Origin: Phycisphaerales bacterium
GTDB taxonomy: Bacteria; Planctomycetota; Phycisphaerae; Phycisphaerales; UBA1924
DNA: 64,000 nt
Direction: 5' to 3'
NCBI GenBank assembly: GCA_020845755.1
Contig: JADLFE010000033.1
Coordinates: 124,001 to 188,000 of the forward strand
Positions 1 to 7,578 of this stretch are shown here, in pieces. Under the pieces are notes generated by a model, which was not told the origin of the DNA, did not search any database, and saw only the letters and a program-made list of their open reading frames with translations. A program made the translations under genes and the position numbers. The number at the start of each line of letters is the position of its first letter. The first letter of the stretch is position 1.

Positions 1-845
1 ACCAGCGACGCCACCGACGCTTGTGCGAACGGCTCTTCCAGGGCCGCCATGCCGCCGACCTTCTGCATGTCCTCGGTGGCTTCTTCCTGCGCCACGTCGG
101 CCACGTCGTCGTGCGTCACGATGCCGATCAGTTTTCCGCGCGAGTCCACCACCGGGAGCGCCGTGCGGTCATAGCGCTGCAGCGTCTGCACCGCTTCGCT
201 CTGCGGCTGGTCGGCCCGCAGCGCGACGAAATTCCGGTTCATGATGCTCTCGACAGTCTCGTTCGGGTCGGCGAGCAGCACCTGGCGCAAACGAAGATCG
301 TCGACCAGCACGCCCTGGTCGTCGACGACATACACAACATTGATCGTCTCGGCGTCACGCCCGAACCGCCGCACGTGCTCGATCGCGTGCCCGATCGTCC
401 AGTCCGGCTTCACCCGCACATAGTCGGGCGTCATCAGCCTTCCCACCGACCGCGGCGGGTAGCCCAGGATCGCCTGCGTCACCGCGCGGCTTTCGGGGCT
501 CAGGCGCGCCACCAGCCGCTGCGCGACCTCTTCAGGCAGTTCATCGAGCAGGCGCACCCGGTCGTCGGGATTCATCGCCTCCACGACCCGCAGCGATCCC
601 TCGTCGCCCAGTTTCTCGAGCAGGTGCTCCTGCTTCTCCGGCGCCAGGTACGCGAACGCCTCCGCCGCGTCATCTCTCAGCAGAAACCGGAACGCGACCG
701 CCGCGTCGTTGGGCTCGAGTTCCGCGAGGATCTCCGCCACGTCGGCCGTCGGCACGCCGTGCAATGAGTCACGCAATTCCGAGTAACGTCCGTCGCGCAC
801 CAACTCGACGACCTCGGGGCAGAGAAGTTGCGCGACCGGATGCAT
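1..845 (-). CDS. mgtE: Magnesium transporter MgtE, N-terminal part (cut by left edge)
   Basis: Translated from the minus strand, the reading frame gives an N-terminal helical MgtE_N domain (roughly residues 1-130, with repeated acidic LxELxPND and LLDELPEEV segments). Two CBS domains follow (about 130-260, including IGIVTHDDVADV). The visible part ends just after the family's KVGGM segment, before the membrane channel. MgtE is an inner-membrane Mg2+ channel whose cytosolic N and CBS domains close the pore when magnesium is plentiful. The ATG at 845 gives MHPVAQLL; an in-frame TTG (start of LKDLAPRAR) 17 codons upstream is possible. The gene follows the LmbE-like deacetylase on the same strand with a gap of about 90 bases. 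The TM domain lies beyond the window, so its integrity cannot be judged. Confidence 0.9.
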   Translation of the reverse strand, partial: MHPVAQLLCPEVVELVRDGRYSELRDSLHGVPTADVAEILAELEPNDAAVAFRFLLRDDAAEAFAYLAPEKQEHLLEKLGDEGSLRVVEAMNPDDRVRLLDELPEEVAQRLVARLSPESRAVTQAILGYPPRSVGRLMTPDYVRVKPDWTIGHAIEHVRRFGRDAETINVVYVVDDQGVLVDDLRLRQVLLADPNETVESIMNRNFVALRADQPQSEAVQTLQRYDRTALPVVDSRGKLIGIVTHDDVADVAQEEATEDMQKVGGMAALEEPFAQASVASL

Positions 846-937
846 GACAGGATCAAAGTCCGCCCGCGCACGCGGGGCGAGATCTTTCAACGAAAATCAT
901 GCCGACCGCGACGCCCCGGACGCGCGAGCGCCCGTCC

Positions 938-1663
938 TCACAACCCGACCACCGATCCGAGCGACCCCAGCGTGAGCGGCTCGTGCGAGAAGAACGCCTC
1001 GGCCGCCGCCGTTCCCGCCCGGCTCCCGAAGTACGTCAGGCCCGCCATCACCCGCTCCACCAGCCCCGCGTTCGCCGGGTTGGCCGCGAATTGAGAGTGA
1101 TACGCCTCCAGGCTCGCGCGCTTGGCCCCCTCAAATCCCGTGACATCGATCAGGAACGTCGGGTCCGGCACGCGTCGAAGGTGCGAGCAGTAGTAGTAGA
1201 ACAACCACGTCGGATACCGCGCCGGGCCGTCCTGCATCCCGGACGGCGTGGGGGTCGCCAGCCCCGAGAGTTTCGCGTCGAACCGCGCATCCTCGGCGAT
1301 CCGCGTCGCCGCGACGTGGTCCGGGTGCGCATCCAGCCCGTGCGGCACAAACACCACGTCCGCCCCGTGGGCTCGATAGACCCCCGCGACCATGTGCCGC
1401 GCCTCGATCGTGTGCTGCACGCGCCGGTTGGGCAAGTCGAGCATGATCCGCCGCAACCGCCCGCCTTGTGCCGGCGCGAGCGCCTTCAGGGCCATGTCGG
1501 CTTCCCTGATCCGCGTGGGGCGATCGCCAAAGGGTGTGGGGCAGCCGTCGGTCAGGTCGCAGATCAGAACGTCGTGCCCCTGGGCCGCCAGTTTGGCGAT
1601 GGTCGCGCCCATGCCGATCTCGGCATCATCCGGATGCGGCGCGATAACGACGATCTTGGCCAC
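938..1663 (-). CDS. LmbE/PIG-L family deacetylase, BshB1-like
   Basis: A 241-residue single-domain protein of the LmbE/PIG-L fold. It opens with a beta strand and HPDDAEIG (residues 10-17), the family's zinc-binding and catalytic motif, and has the second zinc motif HPDH at 113-116. Length and the HPDDAEIGMG/DLTDG pattern match BshB1, which deacetylates GlcNAc-malate in bacillithiol synthesis. No bshA or bshC is in view, so the substrate is inferred; another N-acetylglucosamine conjugate is possible. The start is GTG at 1663, directly abutting the TGA of the upstream lipoprotein gene with no spacer, so the two are probably translationally coupled. MgtE follows on the same strand. Confidence 0.85.
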   Translation of the reverse strand: MAKIVVIAPHPDDAEIGMGATIAKLAAQGHDVLICDLTDGCPTPFGDRPTRIREADMALKALAPAQGGRLRRIMLDLPNRRVQHTIEARHMVAGVYRAHGADVVFVPHGLDAHPDHVAATRIAEDARFDAKLSGLATPTPSGMQDGPARYPTWLFYYYCSHLRRVPDPTFLIDVTGFEGAKRASLEAYHSQFAANPANAGLVERVMAGLTYFGSRAGTAAAEAFFSHEPLTLGSLGSVVGL

Positions 1664-2158
1664 TCAGTCGTCCTCGCCGCCGGCGATCGTGATGAGCCCC
1701 AGCAGCGATGGCGTGCCGTCCTCGCTCTGGACCTCAAACTGCGACAGCACGACCTTGTCGGGGCGCTCCATGGAAAAGAACCCGCCGCCGTGGAACTCGT
1801 CGCCAAACTCGTCCGTGAACGAGTAGAGGTCCAGGGTCACCGTCTGCCCCACCTCGATCTTGTCGATCATGCGGCTGAATCGCTGGTTCAGCCACATCCG
1901 GCACGGACCGAGCGGCCCAGCGGTGGTGTTCGTGAACGTGATCGACGGCCCGGACCTCAGCACCTGCACGTTCAGGATCTTCGCCTGGCCGGCCGCCTCG
2001 CCCGGATACACCGGCGCGTTCTCCGGGATCGCCCTGGGCGTCGACGAGCACGCACCGACCACCACCGCGCCCGCACACGCCGCAGCGACCAGCCCGGCCC
2101 GAGACAGCCGTGCCAACCAGGACGTCGAACCGCGCGGGCGTGGGGGGGTCGTGCTCAT
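1664..2158 (-). CDS. Putative lipoprotein, function unknown
   Basis: A 164-residue protein with a basic N-terminus (SWLARLSRAG), a hydrophobic stretch and a lipobox VVGAC with the lipidated cysteine at residue 37. It should therefore be exported and anchored in a membrane. The mature part is a compact beta-rich domain (NVQVLRSGPSITFTNTT, then QTVTLDLYSF) ending in acidic residues GGEDD. It resembles small Ig-like lipoproteins, but I recognise no family. It is the first gene of a minus-strand run, abutting the LmbE-like deacetylase without a gap. Start ATG at 2158; no strong Shine-Dalgarno is visible. Confidence 0.75.
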   Translation of the reverse strand: MSTTPPRPRGSTSWLARLSRAGLVAAACAGAVVVGACSSTPRAIPENAPVYPGEAAGQAKILNVQVLRSGPSITFTNTTAGPLGPCRMWLNQRFSRMIDKIEVGQTVTLDLYSFTDEFGDEFHGGGFFSMERPDKVVLSQFEVQSEDGTPSLLGLITIAGGEDD

Positions 2159-2276
2159 GCTCTACCTATAGTCCCACGACCGCCGCGCACAAGCAAATCA
2201 GTCACGCCCCGGCGTGGTGCTTTTCACGCCGGCGACTCCATCCCACACCCTTTCCCAACCCCGGAAGCCGCCCCAC

Positions 2277-3761
2277 GTGTCCGTCGAGCCCCACAGCCAG
2301 AACGCCACCTCGCCCACCCCCGCCATCGCGCCCGGGGCCGAGGACATCGACGTTCGGCGCGTCGCGGCCCGGATCGGCGACCTCGGCATCGACCCCCGCA
2401 TCCCCGCCCTGGTCCCCGGCTTCGACGCACCCTTCTTCCAGGCCGGCCTTGCGGGCTACTCCGACGCCGCCATGCGCATCGTGGCGCGCCGCCAGGGCTG
2501 CCCCTTTTGTGTCACCGAAGCGCTCCTGGATCGCACGCTGCTGGCCGGCGGGCGCGGCTTCACCAAGGCCGACCTCGGCGAACTGCATGACAACATCCCC
2601 GGCGGGCGCGAGGACCATCCTCTCGCCGGTCAGATCATGGGCTCGGACCCCAAGGAAATGGCCGCCGCCGCTCTCAAGATGATCGAGCAGCGCGCCCGCA
2701 ACGACCGCGCCTACCGCCGCCTGGCCTACGACGGCGCGCTGGGCCCCGGCGGCGAGGGCATCACCGCGCTCCGCCTTCCCGGCGGGGAACAACTCGACCC
2801 CACCGAGGGACTGGGCGATGATGACGAAGGCTGCGACGCCTCATGCGAGCAGGCCGGCGCGCCCGACGACGCGTGCGCCGCGCCCGGAGCAGACGACGAC
2901 TCCTGCGAGTCGCTGATCGACCAGATCAACCGCCTCGACGCCGCGGACTCGACCGAACTCTCGACCCTCGCCGCCGTCGCGGACTTCGCCGCGCCCGGCG
3001 CAATGCTCGCCTCGCCCGCCGCCACCACCTTCGAGGTTGTCGACGTGAACCTCGCCTGCCCCGTCAAGAAGGTCGACCGCCGCGCCCGCGGCGGGCACTG
3101 GCTCACCGAGCCCGATGGCGCGATCGAGATCCTCGAAGCGGTGCGAGAATCGCTCCCGCCCAACATCATCTGCGCCGTCAAACTCCGGCGCGCCTACGAC
3201 GACACGCCCGAGATGGCCGCCAACTTCGAGCGGATCTTCGACGCCGCCTATCGCATCGGCTACGCCTGGACGACCGTGCACGCGCGGACGGTGCAGCAGA
3301 AATACGTCGGCCCCAGCCGCTGGACCTTCCTCCGCGACCTGGTCCGCCGCCACCCAGGCAAGATCGTCTTCGGCTCCGGCGACGTGTGGGACGTGAACGA
3401 GATCTTCCGCATGATCTCCTACACCGGCGTGTCGGGCGTCAGCGTCGCCCGCGGCTGCATCGGCAACCCGTGGATCTTCCACCAGGCCCGCGAACTCATG
3501 GCCGGGCGCCCCGCGCTCCCGCCCACCCTCGCCGAGCAGCGCCGCGTCCTCCGCGAGCACTTCGAACTCTCGCTGGTCGTCAACCGCGGCATGCGACGCG
3601 GCGACGAGGCGACCAGCAAACTCATGCGGAAATTCGGCATCCGCTTCTCGCAGCACCACCCAAGGGCCGAGGAAGTCCGAAAGCGCATGATCGCCATCAA
3701 CTCGATGCGCGATTGGCTGGCGGTGCTGGAAGAGTTCTATTCAGACGCCGCGAAGTCCTGA
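2277..3761 (+). CDS. dus: tRNA-dihydrouridine synthase with large acidic insertion
   Basis: FMN-dependent reductase of uridine to dihydrouridine in tRNA. Family motifs in order: QAGLAGYSDAAMR near the FMN site, QIMGSDP, NLACPVKK containing the catalytic cysteine, CAVKLRRA, TVHART, GSGDVWD and VARGCIGNPWIF. The first two parts of the TIM barrel are separated by about 115 extra residues (bases 2676-3032), rich in Asp/Glu and holding four cysteines in a CDASC...C...C cluster. Typical Dus proteins of about 330 residues have only a short linker here. I prefer the GTG at 2277 (VSVEPHSQ), giving 494 residues. A GTG at 2214 would add 21 residues without family similarity. The gene is convergent with the 7TM-HD gene, with a 30-base gap. 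Confidence 0.88.
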   Translation: MSVEPHSQNATSPTPAIAPGAEDIDVRRVAARIGDLGIDPRIPALVPGFDAPFFQAGLAGYSDAAMRIVARRQGCPFCVTEALLDRTLLAGGRGFTKADLGELHDNIPGGREDHPLAGQIMGSDPKEMAAAALKMIEQRARNDRAYRRLAYDGALGPGGEGITALRLPGGEQLDPTEGLGDDDEGCDASCEQAGAPDDACAAPGADDDSCESLIDQINRLDAADSTELSTLAAVADFAAPGAMLASPAATTFEVVDVNLACPVKKVDRRARGGHWLTEPDGAIEILEAVRESLPPNIICAVKLRRAYDDTPEMAANFERIFDAAYRIGYAWTTVHARTVQQKYVGPSRWTFLRDLVRRHPGKIVFGSGDVWDVNEIFRMISYTGVSGVSVARGCIGNPWIFHQARELMAGRPALPPTLAEQRRVLREHFELSLVVNRGMRRGDEATSKLMRKFGIRFSQHHPRAEEVRKRMIAINSMRDWLAVLEEFYSDAAKS

Positions 3762-3791
3762 GCATCAACCGTGACTTCGTGAATGATCGCC

Positions 3792-6113
3792 CTAGGCCCG
3801 GCGGCGTGCGATATCCGCCGTGCTCGCGTACGTCACGCGCCCGTGATAGATGCTCGTCAGCGTCTTGGTGATCGATTCGCAGATCGCCGACACGTCCCGG
3901 AGCGTGATCTCGCAATCGTCGAACTGCCCGTCCGCCAGTCGCGCCTGCGCGATCGTGCTCACCACCGCCTCGATCCGCGCCGGCGTCGGCTCCGGGAGCG
4001 TCCGCGTCGTGCTCTCGATCGCGTCCGACAGCATTACGATCGCCGTCTCCTTCGTCCGCGGCTTGGGGCCCGGGTACCGATAGTCGAACTCGTCCGGAAC
4101 CTGCACCGCCTCCGCCGGGTCCTCGCCCTCCGCCCGCGCCTGCTCCAGCGCCTGCTTCTTGGCACGGTGGAAGAAATACTCGACCAGCGTCGTCCCGTGG
4201 TGCGACTCGATGAAGTGCTGGATGGTCCGCGGCAGGTTGAACTCGCGCGCCAGTTCCATCCCGTCCTTCACGTGCGCGACGATGATGAGCAGCGACATCG
4301 CGGGGGAGAGTTTGTCGTGCTTGTTCACGCCCGGCGACTGGTTCTCCACGAAGTAGTCGGGCTTGTTCATCTTCCCGATGTCGTGGTACAGCGCGCCGAC
4401 ATACGTGAGCAGCGCATTGGCCCCGATCGCGTCCGCCGCCGCCTCCGCGATCGCCGCCACGTTCAGCGAGTGGTTGTAGGTGCCCGGCGCGCGCTGCTGA
4501 AGTTCGCGGAGGAGCGGGTGCTTGGGGTCGCGCAGTTCGATCAGCGTCATGCCGGTCGTGACGTCGAAGGCGCGTTCGATCGTGGGCAGGATGAACAGCG
4601 TCACGCCGCCCACCAGGAGCCCGCCGAGCGCCGCGATCCCGCCGTCTGTGAAGGTTTCTTCGAGCGCCGGCTCGCTGATGGGGCGATCGATGAGCCCGAC
4701 GAGGATCGTGGCGACACCGACGCCGAACGCCGTCGTGATCGCCACGCGGAAGAGTTTGTTGCGGTCGCGGATCTCCTTGAGTTGCCACGCCGCCGTCCCA
4801 ACGCCCGTGATCATGACCGCGAACGTGCCGATCGATTGATCGAGCGCGACGCACACCAGCGTCGCGTGCAGCACGCCGAACGCCAGCGCCACGCGCTGTT
4901 CATACACGATCGCCAGGATCACGGCCAGGAAGACGCTGGGGGTGACGATCGACAGCGCCGCCAGGCGGGGGTCCGCCGCCGTCGACAGGACCGCGGCCGC
5001 CAGCGTCGCCGTGATCAGCGCCGCCGCCGCCGCAACCCGCGCGGGGTTGCGCCGGATCCTTGGGCAGAAGAGGGCCGTGTACCCCGACATCGCGAGCACG
5101 ATCGCCGTCACCGCCGCCAACAGCGAGAAACGGCGGAGCCAAACGCGCCAGGCTTCGCTGGTGGAGATGAACCGTGACATCTCGGCCTTGGCGAGTTCGA
5201 GTTGCGCCGGCGTCAGTACGTCGCCGCGCGCGAAGATCACCTGGCCTACCGGGTTCATCTTGATGATCGGCGAAATGCGTTCGGCCGAGTTCTTCTGGTC
5301 CGTCGCCGTCAGCGCCGTGTCCAGACGGAAGGTCGGCTTGGCGCCCAGCGTCAGGCGCGCGACCACCGCGTCGCGGACCGCGCCGGCGAACCCCGCGTCA
5401 CGCGCCAGCGTCGCCATGATCTCGGGGAGCGTCTTGACGTCATCCACGTTGACCAACTCGGTGCGTCGGATCAGCACGCTCTCGGCGCCGATCACCAGCC
5501 GGACGCTGCTGTGCAAACCCTCCTGCGTCGACTTCTGCCAGGTCTGGTCATCAAGCAACGGCAAGCGCCGGAGCGTCCCGGCCAGTTGCCTCACCTTGCC
5601 GATCCACTCGCTCCCCGGCTGGCCGTCCACCGCCTGGGCCTGGAGCGCCGCCAGTTCCCTGTCCGACATCGCAAACTGCTCGCGGATCGATGGCTCGACC
5701 TGCTCGATGGACTTGGCGGCCGCCACCGTCCGCGGGAGCGCCTCGATCGACCGCAGGATCTCGTCCAGCACCGGCACATCCGCGACGTAGACACGCGGCG
5801 TGCGCTGGCGGGCCGCCTCGCGCGCCGCCTCCGTCGCAGCCGCATCTTCGACTTCCAGGGGCACACGCACCACTCGTGTGTCGTTCATCACGCGACCGGG
5901 GGCCAGGATCGGCCGCTCACGCGCCCAGATCGCCAGCACGCTGCACACCAACACCACCGCCGCCGCGATCACCATCGCCACGCTCGCGCGCGGGTTCTGC
6001 GCGACCTGCACCAGCAGTCCCGCGTCCCCACCGCCGAACCAAGTGGAGCGGGCCCGAACGCGCTTGGCCAGCGCCGCGGTTCGGGTCATCGGTTTGGAAG
6101 GGTCTTTGGCCAT
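3792..6113 (-). CDS. pgpH: PgpH/YqfF-type 7TM-HD domain phosphodiesterase
   Basis: An inner-membrane protein of 773 residues from the ATG at 6113 (an upstream ATG at 6197 would give 801). It has one N-terminal TM helix (about 45-63), an extracellular 7TMR-HDED region (about 70-320), a seven-TM block (about 325-515), then a cytosolic HD domain. The HD signature is intact: YNHS (546-549), YHDIGK (576-581), ESHHGT (636-641) and SDAIES (696-701). In Firmicutes PgpH hydrolyses the second messenger c-di-AMP to pApA. That activity is inferred here; no diadenylate cyclase is in the window. The last gene before a convergent dus. Confidence 0.88.
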   Translation of the reverse strand: MAKDPSKPMTRTAALAKRVRARSTWFGGGDAGLLVQVAQNPRASVAMVIAAAVVLVCSVLAIWARERPILAPGRVMNDTRVVRVPLEVEDAAATEAAREAARQRTPRVYVADVPVLDEILRSIEALPRTVAAAKSIEQVEPSIREQFAMSDRELAALQAQAVDGQPGSEWIGKVRQLAGTLRRLPLLDDQTWQKSTQEGLHSSVRLVIGAESVLIRRTELVNVDDVKTLPEIMATLARDAGFAGAVRDAVVARLTLGAKPTFRLDTALTATDQKNSAERISPIIKMNPVGQVIFARGDVLTPAQLELAKAEMSRFISTSEAWRVWLRRFSLLAAVTAIVLAMSGYTALFCPRIRRNPARVAAAAALITATLAAAVLSTAADPRLAALSIVTPSVFLAVILAIVYEQRVALAFGVLHATLVCVALDQSIGTFAVMITGVGTAAWQLKEIRDRNKLFRVAITTAFGVGVATILVGLIDRPISEPALEETFTDGGIAALGGLLVGGVTLFILPTIERAFDVTTGMTLIELRDPKHPLLRELQQRAPGTYNHSLNVAAIAEAAADAIGANALLTYVGALYHDIGKMNKPDYFVENQSPGVNKHDKLSPAMSLLIIVAHVKDGMELAREFNLPRTIQHFIESHHGTTLVEYFFHRAKKQALEQARAEGEDPAEAVQVPDEFDYRYPGPKPRTKETAIVMLSDAIESTTRTLPEPTPARIEAVVSTIAQARLADGQFDDCEITLRDVSAICESITKTLTSIYHGRVTYASTADIARRRA

Positions 6114-6373
6114 CGTGGCGGACGCTGAAAGCCTATCCGAACGCCGCATCCCGCCGGAGGTGGATCGGTCCAATCCGCCCTCAACTTCCCGGACCATCCA
6201 TGGTTATCAGGCGCGATTTCAGCCGAGGTTCGGTGGAAGATAGGCATCGGGAAGGGCGCTTCATCAAACGCCACGCCGCACCGAAGACGCGCTCGAGGAG
6301 GTCGCGCACGATCCACCTCGGCCGCTACACCATTCCTGCGCTCGGCACTTCCCGATGCCCGAGTCATTCCCAC

Positions 6374-6416
6374 AAAAATGAAAAACCCGGCACTCAGGAC
6401 AACCCAAGCACCGGGT
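6374..6416 (-). terminator. Rho-independent terminator, minus strand
   Basis: Read on the minus strand, a 10-bp stem (arms 6407-6416 and 6385-6394, two G-U pairs) with a 12-base loop is followed by two runs of five T (6381-6385 and 6374-6378). No convincing protein gene lies immediately upstream on this strand, so it probably ends a non-coding transcript. Confidence 0.7.
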
Positions 6417-6517
6417 CTCGTGGGGGTCATGATGTCGCCGTTGGCGCAGGCTCTGGCGTTCCCTTATGCGGACGAGTGCGGCTCTCCGATCGAATCCTCC
6501 GAGTTTCCCCAGTTTCT
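6378..6517 (-). ncRNA. Candidate small RNA between two terminators
   Basis: This stretch of about 140 bases on the minus strand ends in a strong intrinsic terminator (6374-6416). It is preceded by a possible promoter: TTGACG at 6546-6551 and TTCTGT at 6524-6529 with a 16-base spacer. The next gene upstream (DUF4114) has its own terminator at 6666-6706, so read-through is unlikely. No reading frame here resembles a protein. I could not match the sequence to tmRNA, SRP RNA, RNase P or a riboswitch class by eye. The rest of the 6114-6728 gap shows nothing else. Confidence 0.35.
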
Positions 6518-6665
6518 CTCCGGACAGAACGCTCGAACCGGATCGCGTCAACGCATGGCTATTCGCCGACGAAGGCTGCGTGGTTCCCGGGTGTGGACAG
6601 AATTCATCAGGGAGAATCCGGACCACCCAGCCACGCGAGAGGAGGGAGGTCCGCCTGGTCGGGGC

Positions 6666-6706
6666 AAAAAAGAAAACGGCCCGTCCGGGTCGAGTCGGAC
6701 AGGCCG
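6666..6706 (-). terminator. Rho-independent terminator of the DUF4114 gene
   Basis: On the minus strand, an 11-bp GC-rich stem (CGGCCTGTCCG pairing with CGGACGGGCCG, one G-U pair; plus-strand limits 6677-6706) is followed by TTTTCTTTTTT. It lies 22 bases after the stop codon of the gene at 6729-7265. Confidence 0.85.
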
Positions 6707-6728
6707 CGGGCACGCTCGTCACGCCTCA

Positions 6729-7265
6729 TTACGAAGCGCGGCGGCGACGGAAGCCGAGAAGAAGGCCAAGCCCGCCGAGGGTCGCGGCGCCGGGGGCGGG
6801 GGTCTTGTAGAAGCGGACGTCGAACATGCAGTCGTTGTAGTCCTTGTCACCATCGGGGAGTTTGATGTCCTCGATCCGCATGCGGAAGTGATCGACGCCG
6901 ATGTCCTCGTAGGCGAACTGGTTGATCTCGTTCGAGTCGGTCATGCGGTAGGTGTTGAGCCCGCCCGCAGTGATGTCGTAGGCAAAGTAGAGGGGGGTTT
7001 CGGCGTTGAAAACGCCCAGGCTGACGCTGTCGCTGGGGGTCGAGGCGTGATTATTGAACAGCCACTGACCGAGGCCGTCACGCTCCGAATCACCACCCAT
7101 CCAGTACACGTCGCCGGTCCAACCGGCGTCGGAGGAGTGGAAGGTGACGACGGCTTCGTGCCCGGCGGGGACGTAGAGCGGCTGGCCGATATAGATCGCC
7201 GCGCTCGCCGCCGAAGCCATGGCCACAGCCGCACCAACCACGCCCATCTTGATCATCACGTTCAT
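6729..7265 (-). CDS. DUF4114-type surface protein with PEP-CTERM-like sorting tail
   Basis: A 178-residue exported protein. Residues 1-22 are a signal peptide (hydrophobic core, ASAAS cleavage region). The centre carries a calcium-loop-like DGDKDYNDCMFDV segment (138-150), the hallmark of DUF4114 domains. The C-terminus is a sorting tail: PAPGA (156-160), a Gly/Leu hydrophobic stretch, then RRRR. This is the PEP-CTERM-like variant common in planctomycetes, normally processed by an exosortase and anchored in the envelope; no exosortase gene is in the window. The start ATG at 7265 has a good Shine-Dalgarno (GGAGGA, 7 bases upstream). A strong terminator follows, so this is a single-gene unit. 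Confidence 0.85.
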   Translation of the reverse strand: MNVMIKMGVVGAAVAMASAASAAIYIGQPLYVPAGHEAVVTFHSSDAGWTGDVYWMGGDSERDGLGQWLFNNHASTPSDSVSLGVFNAETPLYFAYDITAGGLNTYRMTDSNEINQFAYEDIGVDHFRMRIEDIKLPDGDKDYNDCMFDVRFYKTPAPGAATLGGLGLLLGFRRRRAS

Positions 7266-7578
7266 GTCTCATTCCTCCAAATCTGCAATGGTGTCGAGCC
7301 GGCCAAAGCGACCGACTCACCACAACGGTGAGATTCGCCGGGAGGAATCACCACCAAACCGGGAGCGGATGACGCACACCGTGCGGAGTGTCCGGTGTAG
7401 GCCGGACCAGGCCGCGCACCCCGAATCGCGCCCCGTCTTATCGGGAGCGGGGAAATCGCGGAGGCGACCACGGGTCTCCCCGTGTGGGGGCGGACGACAC
7501 GGCGCGGGTCCGCCAATGACAACGGCGCGCGAGCAAGGCCGCCGCGCGCCGTTGGTGTCGTCGAGATGTGCAGGACCA
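7266..7578 (-). other. Gene-free stretch with hairpins, upstream of the DUF4114 gene
   Basis: Next to the DUF4114 start are a GGAGGA ribosome site and an inverted repeat CTCACC-ACAAC-GGTGAG (about 7316-7332), which would form a hairpin in the 5' leader. Farther upstream, 12-bp perfect arms at 7520-7531 and 7543-7554 form a strong GC hairpin just past the stop of the large hydrolase. It has no T run, so it is at best an unusual terminator. No gene or clear promoter is visible. Confidence 0.5.

Noticed and set aside
899-2590. A 563-residue plus-strand reading frame overlapping the deacetylase and lipoprotein
   Set aside because: It runs antiparallel to two well-supported genes, is Arg/Pro/His-rich with no domain motifs, and reflects GC-driven open frames.
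3783-5177. A long plus-strand frame opposite the 7TM-HD gene
   Set aside because: Shadow of a gene with intact HD motifs; no start signal or domain.
7266-7440. Possible c-di-GMP or other riboswitch in the DUF4114 leader
   Set aside because: Hairpins are present, but I could not match the conserved core bases of GEMM, cobalamin or SAM riboswitches by eye.
7520-7554. 12-bp-arm hairpin as terminator of the large hydrolase
   Set aside because: No T run follows on the minus strand; listed only as a hairpin in the gap description.
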